NCBI GenBank assembly: GCA_020638055.1 | Contig: JACKJH010000002.1 | Location: 248,001 to 312,000, forward strand | Origin: Hyphomicrobiaceae bacterium | GTDB taxonomy: Bacteria > Pseudomonadota > Alphaproteobacteria > Rhizobiales > Hyphomicrobiaceae | Reading direction: 5' to 3' | Length of the DNA stretch: 64,000 bases | Part shown: positions 33,018-41,057 of the stretch, one piece after another | Numbering within the stretch: position 1 is the first letter of the stretch | Layout: each line of letters begins with the position of its first letter | Notes under the pieces: generated by a model | What the model was told of the DNA's origin: nothing | The model's database searches: none | Seen by the model: the letters and a program-made list of their open reading frames with translations, nothing else | Translations under genes and position numbers: made by a program

Positions 33018-33722
33018 ATGCTCGCAGGGCTGCTGATATTGCTGGTCATGTTGGCCATTGTGTTTCTGGTTCTGCAAGGGAACCCTGAATTGCTTGCCAG
33101 CCTGGTCAATGTCGAGACCGGTGCATGGGTCGTGGCCGGCGCGCTGGCTCTCTACGTTGCGGTACTGTTTTCGGCAAACCGTGGGCCCTTTGGCCAGACG
33201 TTACGACACCTGGCGATCTGGGGCGGTTTAATGCTGTTGCTGGTGGTCGGGTACAGCTTCCGCGACGAAGTCACGATTGTGACCAACCGGGTTGTCGGCA
33301 ACCTGTTGCCGCCCGGCTCTGGCATGACAGTCGAATCGGGTATGCCGGGCGAGACGGCCGTCAGAATACGTAAACGGCGCGACGGTCATTTTGCGGCAAC
33401 TGCAACCGTTAACGGTGTGCCAACGACGATGATGGTTGATACCGGTGCTTCCACCGTGGTTTTGAAACCTGCCGATGCCATCGCTGCCGGCATAGATGTC
33501 AATGGACTACGTTACGTCATTCCAGTTAGCACCGCCAACGGAACAACCTATGCTGCCCCCGTCAGCCTTGGATCCATCTCTATTGGTCCGATCAAAGTCA
33601 AAGACGTCGAAGCTTTGGTGTCCAAACCGGGAAATCTTAACGAAAGCCTCCTCGGTATGAGTTTTTTAAGACGATTGAGGTCATTTAATTTCTCTGGTGA
33701 GTTCGTAACGCTTCGTGGGTGA
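33018..33722 (+). CDS. TIGR02281-family clan AA aspartic protease, copy 1
   Basis: Membrane-anchored retropepsin-like protease of 234 residues. Three hydrophobic segments (about 2-18, 32-50 and 60-78) are followed by the protease domain with GHFAATATVNGVPTTMMVDTGAST, where DTGA carries the catalytic Asp. The C-terminal LLGMSFLRRL closes the half-pepsin fold, which acts as a dimer. AGGAG is five bases before the ATG; the frame's extension upstream overlaps the DUF1289 gene and is not used. Periplasmic orientation is likely. Followed by a paralogue. Confidence 0.9.
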   Translation: MLAGLLILLVMLAIVFLVLQGNPELLASLVNVETGAWVVAGALALYVAVLFSANRGPFGQTLRHLAIWGGLMLLLVVGYSFRDEVTIVTNRVVGNLLPPGSGMTVESGMPGETAVRIRKRRDGHFAATATVNGVPTTMMVDTGASTVVLKPADAIAAGIDVNGLRYVIPVSTANGTTYAAPVSLGSISIGPIKVKDVEALVSKPGNLNESLLGMSFLRRLRSFNFSGEFVTLRG

Positions 33723-33777
33723 CAGTCCAGCTTTGGCCCTGGCGACAATATAGCGAAGTGAGGCTTGGGAGTTGTTC

Positions 33778-34353
33778 ATGTCGACAGGCATGTACGGTGT
33801 CGTTCGCGATGCTTTGAGCTGGGTAGCCGTGGCCGGTGTCATGGCGCTGGTCATCCTCAACTTCGACCAGGTCCGGGCGTTCAACCGCCAACTGCTCGGC
33901 TTAGAGCATTCCGAACGGCAAACACCCACGACTGCGCTGGCTCGGGCCGATGAGGACAACACTTCATCTACTGCTAGTTCGAGTGGCGCGGTAAGGCTTG
34001 TTGCCGACCGACAAGGACACTACGCCGCCGATGCCGACATTAATGGCAACCCTATATCACTGATGGTTGACACCGGAGCTTCACTGGTCGTTCTGACCTA
34101 TGACGATGCCCAACGCGCTGGCGTTTTTGTGGGACCTAGCGATTTTACTGCTCAGTCGCGAACTGCCAACGGCGTTGCCCGCAATGCGGTGGTGAAATTG
34201 AGCGAAGTATGCGTCAAGGACGTATGCGTTGAGGATGTACAGGCGATGGTTGCTGAGCCAGGCAGGCTGCACGTGTCGCTGCTGGGCATGACCTATCTCA
34301 GCCGTCTGAAGCGCGTTGACATGCAGTCCGGCCGCCTCACCCTCGAAAACTGA
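33778..34353 (+). CDS. TIGR02281-family clan AA aspartic protease, copy 2
   Basis: Paralogue of the preceding gene, 191 residues, with one N-terminal membrane helix (about 8-26), a Ser/Thr-rich linker, and the same protease domain (GHYAADADINGNPISLMVDTGASLVVL and LLGMTYLSRLKRV). It lacks the two extra helices of copy 1 and has an extra Cys pair (SEVCVKDVCVEDV). GGGAG precedes the ATG. The tandem arrangement 55 bp apart points to an old duplication with divergence of the membrane part. Confidence 0.9.
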   Translation: MSTGMYGVVRDALSWVAVAGVMALVILNFDQVRAFNRQLLGLEHSERQTPTTALARADEDNTSSTASSSGAVRLVADRQGHYAADADINGNPISLMVDTGASLVVLTYDDAQRAGVFVGPSDFTAQSRTANGVARNAVVKLSEVCVKDVCVEDVQAMVAEPGRLHVSLLGMTYLSRLKRVDMQSGRLTLEN

Positions 34354-34417
34354 TCAAAATTTTTGCACGCCCTTCCCTTCCTCATTGGGCTTTTCTTCTT
34401 CATTAGGGCACTGACAG

Positions 34418-34583
34418 CTAGTGTGGCGTCGCGCCTTAGTTGATCGATGTTGCGGCACGCTGGGTATCAACTAAGGCGCGATAAACGCCACACTGAGCCA
34501 ATGATTTTGCTAGTGGCCTTCAGGTCGCGCCAAAATCGCAGCGGCGGCGGCTATGTTTCAATTTTGGCCCGACAGGCCACTAG
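34418..34583 (+). repeat. type-C double-palindrome repeat (C1)
   Basis: 166 bp, CTAG at both ends. The first palindrome pairs AGTGTGGCGT / ACGCCACACT with nested CGCGCCTTAGTTGA / TCAACTAAGGCGCG. The second pairs CTAGTGGCCT / AGGCCACTAG with nested GCGCCAAAATCG and its complement. It lies between the second aspartic protease and the phosphohexomutase gene; the rest of that 376 bp gap holds only the mutase promoter region. Confidence 0.88.
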
Positions 34584-34729
34584 TGCCTCACGCTCGTGCC
34601 GCATGTTGGTGGATTAATGCCAGCGTGTCGGCCGCGAGCGGGCGTTGGCCATAGCGGCGATAACGCAGGTTGGCTGGAAAGCGCGCTTCCTATAGGTTTC
34701 CGCAATACTTCAAAGAGGGATGAGCCAAC

Positions 34730-36229
34730 ATGCTGCCGAAACCGCGCGCCGATCTGAAACCCAACACTGCCGACTTTGAACGCCTTGCGCTGGTCAAGCC
34801 CACCGGTTTTCGCGAATACGATGCACGGTGGTTGTTTCCCGAAGAAATCAACCTGATGGGCCTCAATGCTGTTGGCATGGGGATGGCTAAACTTTTCGCA
34901 GAGCGCGGCGTGCCCAAAAGGATCGTGGTCGGGCATGACTATCGCTGGTACTCAGGCGCCGTCAAGCAAGCACTGATGACCGGGCTTCTGGCCGGAGGCT
35001 GCGAGGTCCACGACATCGGACTGGCCCTTTCCCCCATGGCGTATTACGCGCAGTTCGCTCTTGAAGTCGAAGGCGTGGCAATGGTGACGGCAAGCCACAA
35101 TGACAACGGCTGGACCGGCATCAAGATGGGCCTTTCACGGCCACTCACGTTCGGGCCTGAAGAAATGGGCAGGCTGAAGGAAATTGTGCTGGCTGGTGAT
35201 TTCGAGATGCGGGCCGGCGGGCGTTATATTTTTGTACCCGACATGGCCGAGCGCTATATCGCCATGCTGACCGACCGGCCAAAACTCTCGCGCAAGCTGA
35301 AAGTGGTCGCGGCATGCGGCAATGGCACAGCAGGTGCGTTTGCCCCTCAGGTGCTTGCAGCCGTCGGGTGTGAGGTGGTTCCACTCAACGCGGATCTCGA
35401 TCATTCCTTCCCCAATCACAACCCCAATCCTGAAGATCTGGCGATGCTTCATGCCGTTGCCGACAAGGTCAAGGAAGTGGGCGCGGATGTTGGTCTTGCC
35501 TTCGACGGAGATGGGGACCGCTGTGGCGTGGTGGACAACGAGGGTAATGAAATCTTCGCCGATAAGGTTGGCGTCATGTTGGCCCGGGACATTTCCGCGT
35601 TGCACGCTGGGGCCCGCTTCGTCGCCGACGTCAAATCGACGGGCTTGTTCATGACCGATCCGGTTTTGAAGGCGAATGGCGCAACCACAACATATTGGAA
35701 AACGGGCCACTCCTATATCAAGAGATACAGCCACGAGACAAAGGCGCTGGTCGGTTTTGAAAAATCAGGCCACTTTTTCTTCAATCCCCCGTTGGGCCGG
35801 GGTTATGACGACGGCATCGTTGCTGCGCTTGCCGTATGCGATATGCTCGACCGGAACTCGGCCAAGTCGATGGCTGACTTGAAAAACGACCTGCCCAAGA
35901 CGTGGCAATCGCCGACCATGTCGCCCCATTGCGGCGATGAGGTAAAATACAATGTCGTCGATAAAATCGTCGCGCACTTCACCGCACTAGCGGAAAAGGG
36001 CGAACAAATCGCCGGTCAGAACGTGCGAGAACTCATCACGGTCAATGGCGTTCGTATCGTGCTGGAAGATGGCACGTGGGGTCTCATCCGCGCGTCTTCC
36101 AACAAACCCGAACTCGTCGTCGTGGTCGAAAGCCCTACCTCTGAGGAAAATATGAAAGCGATCTTTGCGGCGCTTGATGGTGAGTTGCAGTCTCATCCCG
36201 AAGTTGGCGCGTATAATCAAAAGATATAG
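34730..36229 (+). CDS. phosphomannomutase/phosphoglucomutase
   Basis: Alpha-D-phosphohexomutase of 499 residues interconverting hexose-1- and hexose-6-phosphates, feeding GDP-mannose and UDP-glucose for envelope polysaccharides. The phosphoserine loop is VTASHNDNGWTGIKM (about residue 123), the metal loop is AFDGDGDRCGVVD, the sugar loop is GFEKSGHFFFNPP, and the C-terminal phosphate loop contains RASSNKPELVVVVES. The first two residues of the usual TASHNP motif are kept while Pro is replaced by Asp, as in several alphaproteobacterial members. A GAGGG element precedes the ATG. Transcribed alone between two repeats. Confidence 0.93.
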   Translation: MLPKPRADLKPNTADFERLALVKPTGFREYDARWLFPEEINLMGLNAVGMGMAKLFAERGVPKRIVVGHDYRWYSGAVKQALMTGLLAGGCEVHDIGLALSPMAYYAQFALEVEGVAMVTASHNDNGWTGIKMGLSRPLTFGPEEMGRLKEIVLAGDFEMRAGGRYIFVPDMAERYIAMLTDRPKLSRKLKVVAACGNGTAGAFAPQVLAAVGCEVVPLNADLDHSFPNHNPNPEDLAMLHAVADKVKEVGADVGLAFDGDGDRCGVVDNEGNEIFADKVGVMLARDISALHAGARFVADVKSTGLFMTDPVLKANGATTTYWKTGHSYIKRYSHETKALVGFEKSGHFFFNPPLGRGYDDGIVAALAVCDMLDRNSAKSMADLKNDLPKTWQSPTMSPHCGDEVKYNVVDKIVAHFTALAEKGEQIAGQNVRELITVNGVRIVLEDGTWGLIRASSNKPELVVVVESPTSEENMKAIFAALDGELQSHPEVGAYNQKI

Positions 36230-36258
36230 ATCTGGCAGCGCGACAGCCACGGTAGAGC

Positions 36259-36363
36259 CTAGAGCGCATTCCGATCCGATAGAATCGGATTGGCGCTCTA
36301 GCTTCTTGTTTGGTCGCATTTTCCGCGACGAACCGGCGTCCACTTCGGCTGAACATACTCTAG
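36259..36363 (+). repeat. type-A palindromic repeat (A5)
   Basis: Full-length CTAG-bounded copy 30 bp after the phosphohexomutase stop. Its second hairpin is slightly diverged (CCGCGACGAA / TTCGGCTGAA). Confidence 0.9.
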
Positions 36364-36910
36364 CGCCAAACCGAGAGGACGATGCAGAGTTGTCTTAATT
36401 GTCCTTTCGAACATGTGCTAAACGATCAGCGCGAAGATTTTGTTGATACGTGTCTGAAACACCGCACCAGCGCCTGAAGCCGACAGCCCCGACACGCAAA
36501 TGCCTTACTGCAGTTTTGACAAAAGCATTGCAACTTTGAAATCACGTCTGAATTTGCCAGCTTATGCTTAAATGGGGCTAAATCATTGCCTGCAACGAGC
36601 ACATTGTGACGATGCACTACAGCCGAGAACCCCTTATTCTAGCGGCATTAAAAAAACTTCAGGCCGCATTGGTGCCGCATTCGAGCTGTCCTATTCACTC
36701 CATTGACGAAGTGCAAAATTGATTGACTTCGCAATGTTCGAAGATCGGCCTGCAAAAACATCATAGCCGCATTTTCGATTGGGGATTTATTGCATCGCTC
36801 AGGGGGGATGGATGCAGGGGGAGAACCTTTCCATAGACTTGCGCTGGCGCGCGGCGGGCGGTTGTAGCCGAAGTTGGCTGCCGCCAGGCGTGACCGCTGC
36901 CTGAACCCGG

Positions 36911-37228
36911 CGATCCCGTTTTGGCGCTTGCGCGCGCTATGCGCGTTGCCTTCGGGATCGCCAATAAGTGAAGGCCACAAGGACTTCATTTGGACCATTC
37001 CAGGATTTTCCGCATCCTGGTGCCCCTCTAGGGTCCAAATAGTTCTATGGCCCTCGTGCCGCGATGCGGCACTGAGGGCGGCGAGGTTCCCCGCTTCCTT
37101 GTCGCCCACAGATACTCGCGATGGCGAAAGAGCCTCCACCTCATTCGTCACCGCGGGCACCGCCGGAAGGTTTGCATTGGCGCACCGCCACACACCTCCC
37201 TCCCCAGCGTCTTTGTGGACCTTCCGGC
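36911..37228 (+). ncRNA. candidate structured RNA region (series of stable hairpins)
   Basis: Within a 1.6 kb gap lacking a convincing gene, consecutive strong stems occur: 36911-36918 with 36953-36960 (CGATCCCG/CGGGATCG, with an inner GC stem); 36988-36996 with 37032-37040 enclosing 37000-37006 with 37014-37020; 37050-37062 with 37066-37079 (one bulge); and 37162-37171 with 37219-37228 (GCCGGAAGGT/ACCTTCCGGC). Open frames cross it on both strands (the longest 36648-37247 on the minus strand) but show no domain. Either strand could be transcribed. No known RNA family was recognised, and a decayed repeat is the alternative. Confidence 0.4.
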
Positions 37229-37546
37229 ACCCTTTCTGCTGCTTCATTTCCCCCGTGACATCGCTACTTGCGGACCTACAGTCTCAGCGCGCGGCAATTG
37301 CCGGCAGAGTAGGTGTTCGTGTACGCCCCGAGTGCCTGTCACTGTCAACGACCGTTGCAGCGAATTTCTTCCGCTGAGCGGCAGCGCAATTCAACACAAC
37401 ATGCTTTGAGCATTGCAGGCGCAAGTACGATGAGCTGCCAAGGCCTCATCACTGCCAACTATAGCCAGCATCAAATCTGGCGCTAGGACCTGAAAGCCTC
37501 ACTTGAAAAAGTTTGGTTGTGCAGGCGATGCTGGAGCGGTTCAGAC

Positions 37547-37653
37547 CTAGAGCGCTTTTCGATCCGATGGAATCGGATCAGCGCTCTAACTTTTTGGTTT
37601 GGTCGCATTTTCTGCGCCGAACCGGTATCCACTTCGTCGGAAAATGCTCTAGA
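37547..37653 (+). repeat. type-A palindromic repeat (A6)
   Basis: Full-length CTAG-bounded copy (outer stem TAGAGCGC / GCGCTCTA, second hairpin TGCGCCGAA / TTCGTCGGAA) in the region downstream of ilvC. The stretches 36364-36910 and 37229-37546 beside it contain no gene that could be supported. Confidence 0.9.
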
Positions 37654-37745
37654 GCCGGGAGAGATCGCACTCGCGTCTGCGCGTCGCATTTATGTTCAAT
37701 TCTTTCATTTTCAGGTGGGTGCAGCGCTCATCCGACGAATGAGGA

Positions 37746-37782
37746 AAAAGGCGCGCTTTGCCAACGGCAAAGCGCGCCTTTT
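37746..37782 (-). terminator. intrinsic terminator of ilvC
   Basis: A perfect 17 bp stem (AAAAGGCGCGCTTTGCC and its complement) with a 3-base loop, followed on the minus strand by a run of T. It lies 31 bp past the ilvC stop codon. Confidence 0.9.
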
Positions 37783-37813
37783 GGAATTCTCAGCACTGTT
37801 GGCAGCGGTTGGT

Positions 37814-38833
37814 TCAGTTACGTGCCTTATCGACCAACTTGTTGGCCGATATCCAAGGCATCATGGCGCGGAGCTTCTCGCCGACGTCCTCAATCTGGTG
37901 TGCGTCGTTGACACGGCGAATACCCTTGAAGCGGGCCTGACCTGCCTTGCACTCCTGCATCCACTGACTTGTAAACTGGCCGGTTTGGATCTCACGCAAG
38001 ATTTTGCGCATCTCGGCTTTGGTCTCGTCAGTGATGACCCGAGGTCCCGACATGTATTCGCCCCACTCGGCCGTATTCGAGATCGAATAGTTCATGTTGG
38101 CTATGCCGCCTTCATAGATCAGGTCAACGATCAGCTTCACCTCGTGCAGGCATTCGAAATAGGCCATCTCAGGGGCATAGCCTGCATCGACCAATGTCTC
38201 AAAGCCAGCGCGTATGAGTTCCACCAGACCTCCGCAAAGCACGGCCTGCTCGCCAAACAAGTCGGTTTCGCATTCTTCCTTGAACGTGGTCTCGATCACG
38301 CCGGAGCGACCGCCACCGACGCCGCAGGCATAAGACAATGCAAGATCGTGTGCGTTGCCGGAGGCATCGTGGTTCACGGCAATAAGACACGGCACGCCGC
38401 CACCTTTTTGGTATTCACCGCGCACGGTGTGGCCCGGCCCCTTGGGCGCGATCATGACCACGTCGACGGTATCCTTCGGCTCGATGAGCTGGAAATGTAC
38501 GTTGAGACCGTGGGCGAAGGCGATTGCAGCGCCATCCTTGATATTGGCGGAGATGTGATCCTTATAGATGTCGGCCTGCAACTCGTCGGGGGTGGCCATC
38601 ATAATGAGGTCGGCCCACGCGGCTGCATCTGCCACCGACATGACCTTCAGGCCGTCGGCCTCGACTTTCTTGGCCGTCGAGGAATCGGGCCGCAGTGCTA
38701 TGGCAATGTTGCTGACACCTGAATCCTTGAGGTTGAGCGCATGCGCACGGCCCTGGCTGCCGTAACCGACGATGGCCACTTTCTTGGACTTGATCAGATT
38801 GAGATCGGCGTCACGATCGTAATAAACGCGCAT
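37814..38833 (-). CDS. ilvC: ketol-acid reductoisomerase
   Basis: Second common step of branched-chain amino-acid synthesis: NADPH-dependent isomeroreduction of acetolactate/acetohydroxybutyrate. The 339 residues form a class I short-form enzyme. The N-terminal Rossmann motif is KKVAIVGYGSQGRAHALNL, with the NADPH-specific region ALRPDSSTAKK. MIAPKGPGHTVRGEY is conserved, and the C-terminal knotted domain holds the metal ligands (FGEQAVLCGGLVELI, FECLHEVKLIVDLIYEGG). The ATG at 38833 (MRVYYDRDADLN) matches family N-termini; the frame extends 12 codons further upstream but is not used. A strong terminator follows. ilvH and ilvI lie 1.3-4 kb upstream on the same strand. Confidence 0.98.
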   Translation of the reverse strand: MRVYYDRDADLNLIKSKKVAIVGYGSQGRAHALNLKDSGVSNIAIALRPDSSTAKKVEADGLKVMSVADAAAWADLIMMATPDELQADIYKDHISANIKDGAAIAFAHGLNVHFQLIEPKDTVDVVMIAPKGPGHTVRGEYQKGGGVPCLIAVNHDASGNAHDLALSYACGVGGGRSGVIETTFKEECETDLFGEQAVLCGGLVELIRAGFETLVDAGYAPEMAYFECLHEVKLIVDLIYEGGIANMNYSISNTAEWGEYMSGPRVITDETKAEMRKILREIQTGQFTSQWMQECKAGQARFKGIRRVNDAHQIEDVGEKLRAMMPWISANKLVDKARN

Positions 38834-39087
38834 AATTTGAGGCCTCTTGGCTCGCGAAGTTTCTCGCATTATTCATCAGAAAACTGCCGCGTGTGGGCCA
38901 CGGCGGCAAAGGTGGGCGGACTTTACTTCCTCGGCGGCGGATTTCAACGGTTTCGCCAGCCAAAAATGCAGGTCTGCGTTGCCAGTCGAACCATAACCGG
39001 GCGGTTTGAACAAGCTTTCTCAATATCGAGTTAACCGTTCTGCAACCGCCTTTCTGCTATCCATTCTGGAGAAGAGGGTGGAAAACG

Positions 39088-39585
39088 ATGGCGGAAAACA
39101 TTTCCTATCGGGTTTTTGTTGTTTCGGCTGCCTGCTTGCTGGCGGTTGGCGTGGCGGGCTGCGGTGGTGAAGAGAAGAAGACGTCTGACGTACCCGTGGT
39201 TCAGGGGATTTATACGACAGCTTCGGACTGTGCCGACGCTGGTCATCTCACCTATGACACGTGCTCGGACCTGATTGCCAGTGCAGTTGAAGCCCACGAA
39301 AAAGATGCTCCAACATATACAGAATTGCGCTTTTGCGAGGCCAAAGAAGGCGACGGCAAATGCGAATTCACGGCAAATGACAAAATCCGGCCAAAACTCC
39401 TGGCGTTCCTGATTGCGACAGGTAATCCGCCAACGAGCATCCCGCTTTATGCCCATGCCCAAGGCGATCGGGGATTTCGAGACCTGGCGGGAAAGGTCTA
39501 TATGCATGCAAATGACAAACTCGTTTTTTCAGAGCATGCTGTCACGGTTTTTGAGCGCAACGCAGCGCGCCAGTATCGCCGCTGA
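39088..39585 (+). CDS. DUF1190-like (YgiB/YjfM-type) lipoprotein
   Basis: Predicted outer-membrane or periplasmic lipoprotein of 165 residues with lipobox VAGC (C25). The DUF1190 pattern is visible as YTTASDCADAGHLTYDTCSDLIASAVEAHEKDAPTYTELRFCEAKEGDGKCEF, with its conserved paired cysteines. The C-terminus loses the long Gly/Ser tail of E. coli YgiB. Function of the family is not known. It is encoded opposite to the ilv genes and interrupts them. Confidence 0.8.
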   Translation: MAENISYRVFVVSAACLLAVGVAGCGGEEKKTSDVPVVQGIYTTASDCADAGHLTYDTCSDLIASAVEAHEKDAPTYTELRFCEAKEGDGKCEFTANDKIRPKLLAFLIATGNPPTSIPLYAHAQGDRGFRDLAGKVYMHANDKLVFSEHAVTVFERNAARQYRR

Positions 39586-39634
39586 TACCCGAAACATACC
39601 GCTCAGATATCGGACATAGAACGTTGAATCCGCT

Positions 39635-40183
39635 TTAGCTGACCTGCGCACCGCGCGAGATCGCTGCGATGCCGGTCCGCGCCACTTCAACAAGCCCCAA
39701 CTCTGTCATGATCGAGATGAACTGCTCGATCTTGGACGACTTGCCGGTTACCTCGAATACAAAGTGTTCGGTTGAGGCGTCGATCACGTTCGCGCGAAAG
39801 ATTTCTGCCATTCGCAGCGCCTCGATGCGCTTTTCCCCTTTGCCACCAACCTTGACCAGCGCCAACTCCCGCTCAATCGGGCGCCCTCCTTCGGTCAAGT
39901 CACCCACACGATGAACCGGAACCAATCGCTCAAGCTGTGCCTTGATCTGGGCGATCACCATCGGCGTGCCAGTGGTGACGATGGTAATGCGCGAGACATG
40001 CTTGGCATGCTCGGTCTCGGTCACCGTCAAGGAGTCGATGTTGTAGCCACGACCAGAAAACAGGCCGATGACGCGCGCCAGAACACCAGGCTCGTTGTCG
40101 ACGACGATGGACAAAGTGCGCTGCACTATTCCTTCATGGGTGGTCAAACTGGGATAGTGGGTCTGTTTTTGCGTCTGGACCAT
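39635..40183 (-). CDS. ilvH: acetolactate synthase small (regulatory) subunit
   Basis: Regulatory subunit conferring valine feedback on acetolactate synthase, 182 residues. The N-terminal ACT domain reads RTLSIVVDNEPGVLARVIGLFSGRGYNIDSLTV, with the effector-site Asn and Gly residues. The central ELALVKVGGKGEKR segment and C-terminal ACT-like domain (ANVIDASTEHFVFEVTGKSSKIEQFI) are complete. It follows ilvI on the same strand with a GST gene in between, an unusual separation of the two subunit genes. Confidence 0.97.
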   Translation of the reverse strand: MVQTQKQTHYPSLTTHEGIVQRTLSIVVDNEPGVLARVIGLFSGRGYNIDSLTVTETEHAKHVSRITIVTTGTPMVIAQIKAQLERLVPVHRVGDLTEGGRPIERELALVKVGGKGEKRIEALRMAEIFRANVIDASTEHFVFEVTGKSSKIEQFISIMTELGLVEVARTGIAAISRGAQVS

Positions 40184-40292
40184 ATCGGGTCTCGTCTTTC
40201 TTGTGGTGCGCGTTATCGAAGTGCGCGTTGGCGGTTTGATCGATTGTCAGCGCGCGGGCGCCCGTGCTGCAGGATCAACGGCTGAAGCCAAA

Positions 40293-40982
40293 TCATTTCG
40301 TGGCTTCATCTTTTAAATTGGCGACGATGGTATGGCCGTCCTCGAACGCAGAGATCGACCAGGGTTCCTCAAAGGCGGCAGTCCGCCATTCAACGAAGCC
40401 GGGATGGGCATAGATCGCATCGATGTAGGCGCGCGTGTCGGCGGCGACAGGAATGGAGTAGCTGTCGAATCTCGTCGCCACGGGAGCGAACATGGCATCT
40501 GCGGCGGTGAAACGTTTTCCAAACAGATATGGCCCGCCAGCGCCGAACCGGCCTCGTGTTTCCCGCCAAATGTCCTCGACGCGGGAGACGTTGGCGGCGA
40601 GGTCATCGGTCATGGTAGGAGCTGCAAACCGTTTACCCAGATGCATCGGACAGGTCTGCCGCAAAGCCTGGAACCCGCCGTGCATTTCCATGGCGATCGA
40701 TTTAGCGTATGCGCGAGCTGCCGCTCCCTCGGGCCAGATGGCCTTGTCGGGATATTTGTCTGCCAGATATGAAATAATGGCGAGGCTTTCCCACACCTTC
40801 ACATCACAGTCGATCAACACGGGCACTTTGCCGGATGGTGAATATTGAGCAATGCGCGCCGGGGTATCGGGCTGGCGCAGCGGGATGACCGTCTCCTCGA
40901 ACTCAAGCCCCACTTCACGCATGACGAGCCAGGGCCGCATCGACCACGACGAATAGAGCTTGTTGGCTATGATGAGGTGCAT
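40293..40982 (-). CDS. glutathione S-transferase family protein (between ilvI and ilvH)
   Basis: GST of 229 residues. N-terminal domain MHLIIANKLYSSWSMRPWLVMREVGLEFEETVI has the SSWSxRP active-site Ser pattern, and VPVLIDCDVKVWESLAI holds the cis-Pro. The C-terminal helical domain has FGKRFTAADAMFAPVATRF. The closest general type is the zeta/MaiA-like or YfcF group. ATG 40982 matches the family start, and the upstream extension of eight codons is ignored. It is co-directional with ilvI (75 bp gap) and ilvH (109 bp gap), so it may be cotranscribed with them, although no metabolic link is evident. Confidence 0.92.
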   Translation of the reverse strand: MHLIIANKLYSSWSMRPWLVMREVGLEFEETVIPLRQPDTPARIAQYSPSGKVPVLIDCDVKVWESLAIISYLADKYPDKAIWPEGAAARAYAKSIAMEMHGGFQALRQTCPMHLGKRFAAPTMTDDLAANVSRVEDIWRETRGRFGAGGPYLFGKRFTAADAMFAPVATRFDSYSIPVAADTRAYIDAIYAHPGFVEWRTAAFEEPWSISAFEDGHTIVANLKDEATK

Positions 40983-41057
40983 TGCGGTGATCTTTCGTGA
41001 GGACAAGCAGGATCACTCCCGGCAGCGTGCGTGATGCGGCCCTGGCCTGGCACAGGC

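Noticed and set aside
36648..37247. 199-codon minus-strand open frame in the gap upstream of A6
   Set aside because: No domain, no clear ribosome site, unusual composition, and the DNA is dominated by RNA-like hairpins; treated as a candidate structured region instead. It remains an alternative.
37517..38722. 401-codon open frame on the plus strand across ilvC
   Set aside because: It is antisense to ilvC, which has full family motifs and a terminator on the other strand; its first part is a type-A repeat.
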